Positions 44,265 to 54,009 of a stretch of 64,000 bases of DNA are shown piece after piece. Both the position numbers and the translations under genes were made by a program. The notes under the pieces were generated by a model that did no database searches, was not told the DNA's origin, and saw nothing but the letters and a program-made list of their open reading frames with translations. Positions within the stretch are counted from its first letter, which is position 1. Every line of letters starts with the position of its first letter. Source of the DNA: Pedobacter cryoconitis (GTDB lineage Bacteria > Bacteroidota > Bacteroidia > Sphingobacteriales > Sphingobacteriaceae); NCBI RefSeq assembly GCF_014207135.1, contig NZ_JACHCC010000008.1:1-64000 (forward strand). The letters run 5' to 3'.

Positions 44265-45392
44265 TTAATTCCAGATTAAACTTTCATAAAACATGATTGC
44301 TTTTTCGACCATATTTTGTTGCGTAAAGTTCTCATTGAATCTCCGCTTTGCCCCTTCTTTTAATGTCTGATATAATACTTCCTCAGTACCTACCCGCTCA
44401 AGCGCCTCTCCCAATGCTTTTTCATTTTGTATCTCTACTATAATCCCTGACTGTCCATGTGCATTCACCCAGCTGACTCCCGAACCGGGTATCTGAGTAG
44501 AAACAACAGGTTTGCCACAAGACATAGCTTCTATCTGAACAATTGCAAAAGCCTCTGTCTTGATAATTGAGCTTAAGCAAAATATATCGCAGGCGCCATA
44601 ATAACCTGGTATATCTTCGTCCGACACATATCCAAGTAATTTCACCTTATCTTGCAGATTGTATTGAGCGATTAACGCTAACAGTTCGTCTCTTAGCGGC
44701 CCTTTCCCCCCAATTAATATCACATAGTCATCACTTAAGTATTGTGAAGCCTTTATTAAGTATTCATAGCCTTTATATTCCACTAATCTTCCTAATGAAA
44801 ATATAATTTTTTTGTTGGCGAATGTATGTCTGATCTTATCTACCCTTTCCTGTACAGGATTAATTCTCTCTATGCCAATAGGAATAAAATTTGTTTTGTT
44901 TTGATAATTCGTCAGAAATGGCGATTCAGCAACATAAACAGGACTTGTTCCTACAATTAAGTCGGCTCGTTTGATCATCCATTTTTGAAATGGGGCGTAA
45001 ATCTTCAATAACAGTTTTTGTTTCAAAATGTCACTATGCCAATGCAATATTACCTTTCCTTTATAGTTTGACATAAATAGGGCAACGCAAGCCATTGGAT
45101 CGGGATGATGAATATGGATAATTTCGTAGTTAGCACAAATCCCCTTTAATTTACTAATCATTGCTGGTGCAATCATGGTTGCTGACAACTTCATCAATGC
45201 AGGAACACAAATTAATTGAGCGTATGAGTTAATGACGCTTGTTCCGGGAGGATGATCTTCAGATGCAGTACAGAGCATGTCGCAATAAATCCCTTGTCCG
45301 GAAAGTCCTATCATCAGGTCATACATAACTTTCTCTACCCCACCCCGTACCGGATAAAATTTCCCTACTTGTAATACTTTCATTTTTCGCAA
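44265..45392 (-). CDS. GT4-family glycosyltransferase
   Basis: The 375-residue GT-B enzyme has an N-terminal acceptor domain starting VLQVGKFYPVRGGVEKVM and a donor domain with FSLGRLVEYKGYEYL and the retaining-enzyme motif EAFAIVQIEAMSCGKPVV (E-x7-E). It transfers a sugar from a nucleotide donor on the cytoplasmic face. An alternative ATG lies three codons in (MKVLQ). It is 4 bp above the peptidase gene, so the glycan train and the PqqD module share a transcript. Confidence 0.9.
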   Translation of the reverse strand: MRKMKVLQVGKFYPVRGGVEKVMYDLMIGLSGQGIYCDMLCTASEDHPPGTSVINSYAQLICVPALMKLSATMIAPAMISKLKGICANYEIIHIHHPDPMACVALFMSNYKGKVILHWHSDILKQKLLLKIYAPFQKWMIKRADLIVGTSPVYVAESPFLTNYQNKTNFIPIGIERINPVQERVDKIRHTFANKKIIFSLGRLVEYKGYEYLIKASQYLSDDYVILIGGKGPLRDELLALIAQYNLQDKVKLLGYVSDEDIPGYYGACDIFCLSSIIKTEAFAIVQIEAMSCGKPVVSTQIPGSGVSWVNAHGQSGIIVEIQNEKALGEALERVGTEEVLYQTLKEGAKRRFNENFTQQNMVEKAIMFYESLIWN

Positions 45393-45489
45393 CTATAAAA
45401 CCTATATCCTACAACCGGATACAATCAAAAGGATAGTTTTGAAGCACACTTAAATGCTGGGGTAATCTGAAATTTCACACCACAATAAA

Positions 45490-45588
45490 TCAAAACTTCT
45501 GCGAAGATAGGATCAGTAAAAAAGCCAGGAAACAGACAATGGGTACATCTGCTAAAGTATTAAGTATAAAGGCAACAAGTATGGGCAA
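45490..45588 (-). CDS. Possible hydrophobic 32-aa remnant or peptide
   Basis: In the 198-bp gap, a frame from a TTG start reads MPILVAFILNTLADVP and then a strongly hydrophobic end LAFLLILSSQKF. It has no ATG and no clear start signal. It could be the leftover of a polysaccharide polymerase or flippase C-terminus. Very uncertain. Confidence 0.2.
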   Translation of the reverse strand: MPILVAFILNTLADVPIVCFLAFLLILSSQKF

Positions 45589-45590
45589 AA

Positions 45591-46736
45591 TTATTTTTTG
45601 AAATCACAGTTAACGTCTGGTAGATTTAACAGATGATCAAACAATTGTGCCCAGTTATTTGCAACAGGAGGCTGTATAATTTTCACATCTACTGGTTTTA
45701 ACATTGAATAGTTTCCCTGAATCAGAGAAGCCATCAGGTTTGCCAGTTGCTTTTCATTATCAGGATCAAAAAAAGCGACTCTACCACTCCCCTGAGCTGT
45801 TTCATGTGCATATGGTAAATCTGCCAGTAACATCGGTTTTTGATATCTTGCAAACTCCGAAATAGGTAAACCCCAGGTTTCCACTTTAGATGGAAATATT
45901 AAACAATGAGAACTGGCATAAAAAGTCTCAAGCTCAATCCGGTTTAAAAACCCTATAAATTTTAGTGAGGTGAACTTATTCCCCCAGTTCTTGAATAACC
46001 ATCTTGTATATTTATTTTCAATTCCGGTTATGGTAATATATACTTTAAAATTGCGAATCCCCATTTTCTGTTCCAGATGCGTTACAGCACGGCAAATACA
46101 TTCAAAATTTTTATGGCTGTTGGGGGAGGCGGCAAAGATGAAAACATAATTTTCATCTGATCGATTATTGTCTACCCCGGGTTCAAACATTTTTACTGCC
46201 GTTGATGAGGGTTTTGATATAATGATCTGTTTAGGATCTAAATTAAACATGTTGGCCATCGCCTCTCTGAACCAGCTCTGCTGAACAACAATATAATTGT
46301 TCTTTTTAATATTGATCCAATAGAAGTACCTTGAGAAAATCGCAAACATAACGATCTTGGGTGCAAAGTACAACTCCCGCAATTTCCATTTGTAGAAAGG
46401 AAAGGAATTGTGGCAATAAACTGCTCTTTTTTGTGCTACTACCGTAGGAGAAGTATCATGTAGTGAGAACCACAGATACACAGGACTCAATTCCTTTGAG
46501 ATCTTTTTCAAGGAAACATATTCAAACCAGAGTCTGTTTACCCATCTCTTTTTGGGCCATTGTGTTTCGATATACTCAATGTTAGGAAAATAAGCCAGTT
46601 CTTTTTTATGTATAATGACAAGGACGCGGTAGTCTTTTTCTTCTGCTAAAACGGATAAATACTGCACACAATCACGTAAGATAGCAAGAGTCCCGGCTTC
46701 TACAAGATTAACTGCTGATACTACAATGGTTTTCAT
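45591..46736 (-). CDS. Glycosyltransferase, GT-B fold (GT4-like)
   Basis: The 381-residue protein starts TIVVSAVNLVEAGTL and contains a central VYCHNSFPFYK and, in the donor domain, FIFAASPNSHKNFECICRA and VETWGLPISEFARYQKPML, the E-x7-E segment of retaining GT4-like enzymes. It acts in the cytoplasm on lipid-linked glycan. It is 10 bp below the next GT gene and 198 bp above the following one, the only sizeable break in this train. Confidence 0.85.
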   Translation of the reverse strand: MKTIVVSAVNLVEAGTLAILRDCVQYLSVLAEEKDYRVLVIIHKKELAYFPNIEYIETQWPKKRWVNRLWFEYVSLKKISKELSPVYLWFSLHDTSPTVVAQKRAVYCHNSFPFYKWKLRELYFAPKIVMFAIFSRYFYWINIKKNNYIVVQQSWFREAMANMFNLDPKQIIISKPSSTAVKMFEPGVDNNRSDENYVFIFAASPNSHKNFECICRAVTHLEQKMGIRNFKVYITITGIENKYTRWLFKNWGNKFTSLKFIGFLNRIELETFYASSHCLIFPSKVETWGLPISEFARYQKPMLLADLPYAHETAQGSGRVAFFDPDNEKQLANLMASLIQGNYSMLKPVDVKIIQPPVANNWAQLFDHLLNLPDVNCDFKK

Positions 46737-46746
46737 ACTTCTCTGT

Positions 46747-47874
46747 TTACACCTTCAAATTTTGAAATAATTCCAGCCACTGAAGCATAATTTTTTTCTC
46801 TGAAAAATTTTCTGAAAAACGAATCGATTCCACTCCCATTTCAATTCTTTTATCAGGGTCTCTAATCAACTCCATTACACGTTGGGCAAACATTTCTATA
46901 TTTCCTTCTTCCACCAAAAATCCATTTATATCCTGATGTATAATATCTTTTGGACCACACTTACATACGTAAGAGACCATAGGTAACCCACAAGCTTGTC
47001 CTTCAAGCAGTGCCATAGGCAAGCCCTCATACCTTGAAGTCATCAATACCATAGAACTTTGCAAATATTCTTTTTCGAGATCCTGTACGGGTTTACATAA
47101 GCGGATAGCCTTTTCAAGATTCAAATCCTTGATTAATCGTTGCATTTCCTTTTCCAAAGGACCTTTACCGAAAATCCTTAAAATCCAGTCAGGATGAACC
47201 TGGTATATTTTATGCCAGGCCTTGATTAAGTCTTCAAATCCTTTTTGCTGGTCATAACGACCAACTGCTATAACTTTCTTTTGCGATACATCTGCCTTAT
47301 CCCGGGGCACAAAACTATTTGCGTTTGGAATAACCATTATGTTAGACAAATCTCCCCAATAGATTTTATCTTCCTGAGTAAGAACTACAAAACGATCATA
47401 TTTTCCAGCGACACGAAAATCATTTTTGTTTCGCCAAACATCTATTAATCTAGCTATTCCAGTCTGACTATACTGTAAGCGTTTGAACCGGGAGAAATGA
47501 ATCTCTAATACTTTCTTACTTCCATCCTTAATGCTCCACAAAAATGAGGCATCATGATCAAACATAGAAATTACAATATCCGCTTTAAGACGAAAAAGCA
47601 AGTCTGTTAAACCCTTTCGGTGCATCCACTGTTTCAATGGATACTGAAGCAGTTTAATAAAAATACCCTTATTATTATTTTCAGTATAATTTATGCCCAA
47701 ATCATAATGTTTTATCTTTGGAGAAAAAGTAAAAAAGGGACGCAGCCCTCCCTGGTCGGTAGTAACAATACTGACATCATATCCTCTCCCGATTAAATAG
47801 TTAGCTTTATTGGCCAATACACGCTCCATTCCTCCGGAGTTAAAGGTTCCATTGATCAGATATATTAATTTCAT
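46747..47874 (-). CDS. GT4-family glycosyltransferase
   Basis: The 375-residue GT-B enzyme has LINGTFNSGGMERVL at the N-terminus (GGxER acceptor loop) and VIAVGRYDQQKGFEDLI and SRYEGLPMALLEGQACGLP in the donor domain (E-x7-E). Its start overlaps the stop of the polymerase gene in an ATGA, so the two are translationally coupled. Confidence 0.9.
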   Translation of the reverse strand: MKLIYLINGTFNSGGMERVLANKANYLIGRGYDVSIVTTDQGGLRPFFTFSPKIKHYDLGINYTENNNKGIFIKLLQYPLKQWMHRKGLTDLLFRLKADIVISMFDHDASFLWSIKDGSKKVLEIHFSRFKRLQYSQTGIARLIDVWRNKNDFRVAGKYDRFVVLTQEDKIYWGDLSNIMVIPNANSFVPRDKADVSQKKVIAVGRYDQQKGFEDLIKAWHKIYQVHPDWILRIFGKGPLEKEMQRLIKDLNLEKAIRLCKPVQDLEKEYLQSSMVLMTSRYEGLPMALLEGQACGLPMVSYVCKCGPKDIIHQDINGFLVEEGNIEMFAQRVMELIRDPDKRIEMGVESIRFSENFSEKKIMLQWLELFQNLKV

Positions 47875-49127
47875 GCTGTTTTCCTCCCGCCATTTTTTTT
47901 ATATTTTTCATCGTCCATACAATAAAACAATGCATATAAAAAAAATATGTCTGTAGAAACCTTAATCCAAACAATAAAGGTATAGGCCAATAAAAAAATA
48001 AATAAATCACGATACATCTTGTACCTGATTGCAAAAACAGTCGCATTATATACAAAAAGCGATGCAAATACACTAAAACCGGTTAATCCACAATACAAGA
48101 TAAACCGACAATAGCCAATATCAGAACTAAATGCAAAAAGTCCGAACCGCCCACTTCCAATAATCCAGGTTTTCAAATCCTTTGGCCAAATCCACATGAC
48201 AGTATTCAGTTTATCTGTTGATGACGTTCTAAATTCTCCATATTCTACCCAATTAAAAAAACCTTCAAATGCAAAACGTATGTCTGTATGGAAATTCTTA
48301 TCCGTATTGTATAGATAGGCTGAAATAGCAACAACCACTAATAACATCAATCCAAATATGGCATGAAACGTAAGATATTTCCTTCTCATCACCAATCGAA
48401 AAATATCTGTATTTAAGATAAAATAAATAATAGCCATTACTAATCCCACACTAGTAGTACGGGCAATCATATCCCCTATAATTGCTATAGTAAAAAATGC
48501 AATTAGTAATATGAAAATTGTTTTTTTGCTGGAAAGAACCTGCTTATCCTTACTCAATACCGCTGCTGTCATTAACAGGACTATCGCAAATCGAATTCCC
48601 GCCGTATCCAATGATGCACCGATGCCGTATAATCGTCCAACACTAAGCACAAAGTCCTGACCTTGATTGACTACACTATCTACCAGGTGTTGAAATTCCG
48701 GTATCCTATCGATCATTATAGCAGCCACACATTGGATAAAACATACACCTACTGCATAAAAAGTTAACAGGCGCAAATTACAATAACCATGTACCTTGCC
48801 CATTATTGTACACACTGCATACGCCGCCCCCAGCCAGACAAAAAAAGTTGTAAAATAATTAGCGTACGAATAATCCGCAGTATTATTATAATCAGCTGAA
48901 AAATAGCATATTATCGAAAAAAGAGTAACAATTCCGGTTGCTCCCAGCAGCTCTTTGGAAAGAATTATTTTATTTTCATTTAACCAATTAAACACTAATA
49001 ATATTACTCCCAAAACGGCTAACATCATTTTAGTATTTATAGTTGATGGCAAGAAAGTGAAGGCAATTGGGAATAGATAAAAGCTCAAAGCTATCCCTGT
49101 CATCAGTTGTTTCAGAAATCGTGACAT
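47871..49127 (-). CDS. O-antigen/polysaccharide polymerase (Wzy-like)
   Basis: The 418-residue integral membrane protein has about ten hydrophobic helices and one large polar periplasmic loop (about residues 290-345, with FEGFFNWVEYGEFRTSSTDK), the usual form of Wzy polymerases, which join repeat units on undecaprenyl diphosphate. Sequence in this family is too variable for a motif; the call rests on topology and position among glycosyltransferases. Confidence 0.75.
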   Translation of the reverse strand: MSRFLKQLMTGIALSFYLFPIAFTFLPSTINTKMMLAVLGVILLVFNWLNENKIILSKELLGATGIVTLFSIICYFSADYNNTADYSYANYFTTFFVWLGAAYAVCTIMGKVHGYCNLRLLTFYAVGVCFIQCVAAIMIDRIPEFQHLVDSVVNQGQDFVLSVGRLYGIGASLDTAGIRFAIVLLMTAAVLSKDKQVLSSKKTIFILLIAFFTIAIIGDMIARTTSVGLVMAIIYFILNTDIFRLVMRRKYLTFHAIFGLMLLVVVAISAYLYNTDKNFHTDIRFAFEGFFNWVEYGEFRTSSTDKLNTVMWIWPKDLKTWIIGSGRFGLFAFSSDIGYCRFILYCGLTGFSVFASLFVYNATVFAIRYKMYRDLFIFLLAYTFIVWIKVSTDIFFLYALFYCMDDEKYKKNGGRKTA

Positions 49128-49135
49128 ATTATATC

Positions 49136-50137
49136 TTATTTATATAAAACCCCATAAATTATTCGAAAAACCAATAAATTATACAATTTAAGAGCCCAGT
49201 ACTGCTTATGTACTGCCAACCATTGTAATATCCGGGTACGTAAGGGCAAGGATTTATTTTTCAAAACAAACTCATTCGCTTCTGGAAACCAGTTGACCCA
49301 ACAGCTATAATTTAATGTTTTTTGCGACATTAATAAAGGTAATTTAATATTCAACTTCAGGTAAAAGAACAAATCCCCTATTTTATTCTCGAACTTACTA
49401 TTTCTCAGAAAAAGCTCTACTTCCTTTACATTCTCTGTTACCTGACTGATATGTTGAGCCGAATAGGTTTTTGTCAAAGATTGAGTATTAGATTGTCGAT
49501 AATGATACAAGGCCTTATCCAAATAAATCACGCGTTGTGCACGCGAAAATAATTTGATGGACACCATCAAATCCTCTCCCATATTATTCCCTGGTATGAA
49601 ACGAATATTATTATTCTCGTACAGCGATCGTTTGGTTAAAAAAAGCCATAAATTCCATCGCATCCTTCCGCATAACATGAGTGAGATCGCTTCCCACGCC
49701 GTATTGAAGGTAGATTGATTCATCCGTCTTTTATTATTGGAAAAGGTTAAAAACCAGTTAAAGCCCACAATATCGGCATCGTTTTTCAAGGCACACTGAA
49801 CAGCCATCTCAATCGCATCAGTTTCTATACTATCATCTGCATCTACATAATAAATATATGTTCCTGTCGCCTGATCCAACCCAGTATTACGGGCAGCGGC
49901 CACCCCCATATTTTGCTCATGCTCCAGCAGCTTAACCTGTATGTATTTATCATTTTGCCATTTTTCAGCAAATGACCGAATCAACTCTGCACTCTTATCC
50001 ACACTGCAATCATTAATAAAAAGCAATTCCAGATACTGATAGCTCTGAGCTTTCAAAGATTCCAGACAAACCAATAAAGTCGGTTCTGCATTAAATACAG
50101 GTATAATTATAGAAACTACCGTTTGTGTATCTCTCAT
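49136..50137 (-). CDS. GT2-family glycosyltransferase
   Basis: The 333-residue GT-A enzyme has the start VSIIIPVFNAEPTLLVCLES, VAAARNTGLDQATGTYI and the metal-binding YYVDADDSIE near residue 95. The C-terminal half is helical with many basic and aromatic residues, as in acceptor domains. It probably adds one sugar of the repeat unit. Confidence 0.9.
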   Translation of the reverse strand: MRDTQTVVSIIIPVFNAEPTLLVCLESLKAQSYQYLELLFINDCSVDKSAELIRSFAEKWQNDKYIQVKLLEHEQNMGVAAARNTGLDQATGTYIYYVDADDSIETDAIEMAVQCALKNDADIVGFNWFLTFSNNKRRMNQSTFNTAWEAISLMLCGRMRWNLWLFLTKRSLYENNNIRFIPGNNMGEDLMVSIKLFSRAQRVIYLDKALYHYRQSNTQSLTKTYSAQHISQVTENVKEVELFLRNSKFENKIGDLFFYLKLNIKLPLLMSQKTLNYSCWVNWFPEANEFVLKNKSLPLRTRILQWLAVHKQYWALKLYNLLVFRIIYGVLYK

Positions 50138-50144
50138 ATCAAAT

Positions 50145-51038
50145 TCAATCTTCCTGAATATCTAAATAAGGTTTATTTCTTATTATGGTTAAAATTCTGT
50201 CTACAATTTCAATGTGTTTACTGTTAAATTTACGCGCGAACATATACTTAGAGGTTAGTAATTCATGATAATCACTGCTCTCCCAATCGTAAATACGATT
50301 ATTTTTCCAGCGGATTAAGCGTTGTGAACTGTAGCCTTCATTTTCAGAATCAAATACCTGTTGGCGGAATGGCGAATTCCAACAAATTGTATGTAAAAAA
50401 ATTTCATCAGCACAATAAGTGCACTTATAGATATGACGTATATCTTGCACATTAGCCAAAAGATAGGTCACAAAGCTCTGCGTAACTGAAACCCAGTTCC
50501 CTCCTTTCTTAAAAGATATGTTGAAATTTCTTTTAATTCCTAGTAAATATTGTACTTTTAAAAACAGAAACCGAATCATACGCCGTAACAGACCAGCAAA
50601 TGTTTGCTGAAATATGAAATGCCGGGGGAACAGGTGATACCGTTGTACCTTTCTATTAATTTGCAAGTCAATATTCCCTTGTGTGTATCCAATAAATTCC
50701 TTGCCTTTATGCTGCTCAAAAAAAGAATGAATTTTCTCCTGCGATTGCAGGGGCATATCAGTACCTGACAATAAGTGATAATATTGGTAAACTTCTGTTG
50801 TATGTGCCTGCTTAAATAACAGTAACTCGACCTCTATTTGAGAAAAATCCGCCCAGCGAACGTCTATTCGCTCGGGAGATATAATCAGGCGGGCATATCG
50901 AACAGAAAGCAAAGGCAAATCTTTCATTTTTTGATCGAAATGAATATAAATATCATTCCGGATATCATCCAAAGCCTGAATTAATCGCTTTAACACCTCA
51001 ATTTCATGATGCGCTATAATCAGATATGCATGTTTCAT
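50145..51038 (-). CDS. GT14-like beta-1,6-N-acetylglucosaminyltransferase
   Basis: The 297-residue protein has the core-2/I-branching signature: AYLIIAHHEIEVLKRLI at the N-terminus, YQYYHLLSGTDMPLQSQ near residue 90, and CADEIFLHTI near residue 210. The family transfers GlcNAc (or xylose) to make branches, so the polymer may be branched. Its start overlaps the GT8 gene by 4 bp. Confidence 0.86.
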   Translation of the reverse strand: MKHAYLIIAHHEIEVLKRLIQALDDIRNDIYIHFDQKMKDLPLLSVRYARLIISPERIDVRWADFSQIEVELLLFKQAHTTEVYQYYHLLSGTDMPLQSQEKIHSFFEQHKGKEFIGYTQGNIDLQINRKVQRYHLFPRHFIFQQTFAGLLRRMIRFLFLKVQYLLGIKRNFNISFKKGGNWVSVTQSFVTYLLANVQDIRHIYKCTYCADEIFLHTICWNSPFRQQVFDSENEGYSSQRLIRWKNNRIYDWESSDYHELLTSKYMFARKFNSKHIEIVDRILTIIRNKPYLDIQED

Positions 51039-51982
51039 CCTTCGCTATTTCTTACTTTTCGATATAGACTTCTTACAGTATTAATCAATATTTTCCCAAA
51101 CCACGTTCGATAGACTCTGGATAAGATTTGTACTTTAAGATTAAAACTGGCTTGTTGCTTGATCTTACCGGGCAATTTCTCATAATATTTCCACCATAAA
51201 TCGAAGGCTATAGTAAACGTAACCCAAGGTTTAGGGCCAGTATAATGCACATTCCCTTTATGTTGGACATTCTGCCAGTCTTGCACCGTATAATACTGCA
51301 GAAATATTTTTTTGTACTGTGGCAATAAAAAAGTGCGTATGCTGTTACAATAAGGTGGTAAACCTACAATCTTACCCCTACAGAGTTGATTGATAACGTC
51401 CTGATCTGGAAACTCAAGACCTTCAACTTTTGCCGCTTCCAGAAATTTTTCCACCATATTGTCTTTACGCAATTGTGCCAAATTCATTAGAAGCAATCCC
51501 GAATTTATATATTTCCCAGGCTCGCAACCAATAGCGTTCATGTGTGCTTGTTGAGAATCTAATGTTGCTTCAAACACACCCGCCATATAATTATCCTTTA
51601 GATATATAGAATGGTAAAGATCGGCCAGATTATTCTGGAAGATCATATCACAATCAATATATAATACCTTATCGTATTCGGGCAGGAGATCGGGAAGTAA
51701 CAAACGATACGAAGCCGCGATCGTGTACTTCTCATCAATGTATAAATCTGTAAGTTTTCCTTCTAAGTCTATAAAAGAAAACCTACACCGCGTTCCACCC
51801 AGTTTAACCAGCATATCTTCACTTTCCGTAGATAACCGCTGCGTGAGGAGACAAATAAAATGGAAACAATCTCTACTGGTGGCATGATTTTTCACAGAAA
51901 GAATACAAGCAGCAGCCGGCACTAAATAACTTGGTGTAAAGGCTAGTATTAGTGGAATATGTTGGGTATTTTTCTCATCCAT
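51035..51982 (-). CDS. GT8-family glycosyltransferase
   Basis: The 315-residue enzyme has LILAFTPSYLVPAAACILSV, the DxD motif VLYIDCDMIFQNNL (near residue 105), NSGLLLMNL and the C-terminal HYTGPKPWV, all diagnostic of GT8 retaining galactosyl- or glucosyltransferases (LgtC/WaaJ relatives). Confidence 0.92.
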   Translation of the reverse strand: MDEKNTQHIPLILAFTPSYLVPAAACILSVKNHATSRDCFHFICLLTQRLSTESEDMLVKLGGTRCRFSFIDLEGKLTDLYIDEKYTIAASYRLLLPDLLPEYDKVLYIDCDMIFQNNLADLYHSIYLKDNYMAGVFEATLDSQQAHMNAIGCEPGKYINSGLLLMNLAQLRKDNMVEKFLEAAKVEGLEFPDQDVINQLCRGKIVGLPPYCNSIRTFLLPQYKKIFLQYYTVQDWQNVQHKGNVHYTGPKPWVTFTIAFDLWWKYYEKLPGKIKQQASFNLKVQILSRVYRTWFGKILINTVRSLYRKVRNSEG

Positions 51983-51994
51983 AAGTTTATGCTA

Positions 51995-53032
51995 CTAAGA
52001 GCCTTTAATGAAAATATTTTGTATAGAATGAATAAAATTTGCCTCCAGATTTTCTATTTTGACACGAAAAGCTTTAAACTCATCAATTATTTCATCATAA
52101 TGATCAAGCATATATTTTATCTTCTTAAGAATTAATACTTCATCATTGAAATCTTCAATTTTAAACTCCTCTGGTATTGCCACATCAAATGAATTAACAG
52201 CTGCGTTCCGTTTTCCAACAAGCAGCATGCAACCATTATGAACAGTTTCTTTGGGCAATCGTTCTGGTCCGCCAAAAAATCCAAAATCAATATAGAGTTT
52301 GCTTTTACGAAACAGATTAATCATTTGATCAACATCCATTCCCTTGATCGGAACAAACTGAATATCCACCTGTTTTAAAAGTTTATTCATTAAACTTGAT
52401 GGTTTTGCAGGATTATAGAGAACCACCCTGCTTCTGTTGTTGGATATAAATTCAGGAAAATCCTGTTTCAGAAACGGTAAACCAATTGGCTCAACAAACA
52501 TTACCACATTTTTATGTCGCCTTTTGACAAAGTTGTAGGCAAACATAGATCCACATAAGTTGATATCATTTTTCTGAATTAAATAAGGCTGAAGTGCAGC
52601 CCTTTTAAGAAAAAACTGATTCAAAAAAGCTTGTTTCCACCTCATTATTCTTAGTGGAATCAAATCCCGGATGGTACGATGGAACTTCATTTTAAATCCA
52701 ACAGGAATTGTCTCATAACCATCGTAAAACTGTAAACTTAACCACCAAATACATTTTGTTAGGTTCTTATACTTTTTTAAAAAACGAGTCGCAATTTCAG
52801 GGGCAATAATTACATGCCCCTTTCTATCTTCTATCAGATCAATAGAAATCACTTTAGGTTCATATATCAAATAACGAGGGGGTATCATTGGGCTGCCATA
52901 ATAACAAATGAATGCGCTATATCCACATTTATTAAGATAATATGCCAATTGATGCAGCGCTTCAGGCCCACCAGAAGAAATAGTCCCTGGAGCGAGAATG
53001 TAAATGGTAGACTCTTTAGTCAGATTAATCAT
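51995..53032 (-). CDS. Putative glycosyltransferase, family unclear
   Basis: The 345-residue protein starts with STIYILAPGTISSGGPEALH, like GT-B acceptor domains (Gly-Gly loop), and has KCIWWLSLQFYDGYE and DFGFFGGPERLPKETVHNGC in the C-terminal half, where an E-rich donor segment would be. I cannot assign a GT family. Its place in an unbroken glycosyltransferase row makes a glycan role very likely. Confidence 0.65.
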   Translation of the reverse strand: MINLTKESTIYILAPGTISSGGPEALHQLAYYLNKCGYSAFICYYGSPMIPPRYLIYEPKVISIDLIEDRKGHVIIAPEIATRFLKKYKNLTKCIWWLSLQFYDGYETIPVGFKMKFHRTIRDLIPLRIMRWKQAFLNQFFLKRAALQPYLIQKNDINLCGSMFAYNFVKRRHKNVVMFVEPIGLPFLKQDFPEFISNNRSRVVLYNPAKPSSLMNKLLKQVDIQFVPIKGMDVDQMINLFRKSKLYIDFGFFGGPERLPKETVHNGCMLLVGKRNAAVNSFDVAIPEEFKIEDFNDEVLILKKIKYMLDHYDEIIDEFKAFRVKIENLEANFIHSIQNIFIKGS

Positions 53033-53058
53033 AATTTCAATCCTGGTTTTAATGAGAT

Positions 53059-53994
53059 TTAGAGACCATTATTTTTAAATAGTGAGTCAAAACAAAAGCG
53101 AAAAAGCATAACCACTTTATCTTTCTTGCTCAATAATTTACAATACCTGATCGCATAAAACTTAGACCAGGGCAAATATTTGATTACCTGATTGTAATAA
53201 TCGTAGAGACATTTCCCATAAATGTATGATCTATTATTACCCCGATAGAAAAAATGCTCGATAGCATCTTTTGGAACCTCATAATTTAAATCAAGCAACC
53301 ATTGGTAAAACAAGGTATTCGCCTTTAATTTATTATCAAGCTGTGTTTTACTACTAGAAAGATGAATGGTCGAAATACGGAAATTAAACAGCATTTCCTT
53401 CGTATTCACCATCCCATTAGCTGATAATAAAATTGAGGTCGCGGCATCGGAACAGAAGGCAGAAGGAAAATACACGAATTTTTTTTCTTTAATAGCTATG
53501 CTTTTGAACATATAATTACCAATACATGTTAAAATAGTTGCCCTTAGCCAATAATATAAAAATGCATGTTTAGAACAGTATTCAGGAATCAACCCATCAA
53601 TCCCAACCAAGTTATTTTCTTCATTAATGATACCCACTTGTGCACGAATCAAATCCACCTGGGGATAAGACTGAGCCAGCTTTACGCAAGTTTCCAGAAA
53701 ATCCGGATGATAGGTATCATCATCGGCTGCCAGTACAATATAGTCTCCACTGGCATATCCGATACTCAGATTCCATTGCTGCACCAGGTTCTTACCACCA
53801 ATATTTTCTGTATTGCGATAATAGCGGATACGTGGATCATCAAAGCTGTTCACAATGGATCTGAGATCTTCCGGCGAAGCATCATCCACGATAATCAACT
53901 CCCAATTTGTATAGGATTGTTCTATAATACTGGCAATCGCCTGCGATAAATAAGGCGCTTTATAAGCGGGTAATACAAAAGATACTAAACACAT
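53059..53994 (-). CDS. GT2-family glycosyltransferase
   Basis: The 311-residue GT-A enzyme has VSFVLPAYKAPYLSQAIASI, IVDDASPEDLRSI and the nucleotide/metal motif IVLAADDDTYHPDFLE near residue 92. The C-terminus is helical and rich in Tyr and Lys. Confidence 0.9.
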   Translation of the reverse strand: MCLVSFVLPAYKAPYLSQAIASIIEQSYTNWELIIVDDASPEDLRSIVNSFDDPRIRYYRNTENIGGKNLVQQWNLSIGYASGDYIVLAADDDTYHPDFLETCVKLAQSYPQVDLIRAQVGIINEENNLVGIDGLIPEYCSKHAFLYYWLRATILTCIGNYMFKSIAIKEKKFVYFPSAFCSDAATSILLSANGMVNTKEMLFNFRISTIHLSSSKTQLDNKLKANTLFYQWLLDLNYEVPKDAIEHFFYRGNNRSYIYGKCLYDYYNQVIKYLPWSKFYAIRYCKLLSKKDKVVMLFRFCFDSLFKNNGL

Positions 53995-54009
53995 TCTGAC
54001 CTCATTTAA

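Noticed and set aside
53566..53949. 127-codon antisense frame in a GT2 gene
   Set aside because: It is a shadow of the strongly supported GT2 frame, with no start context or known motif.
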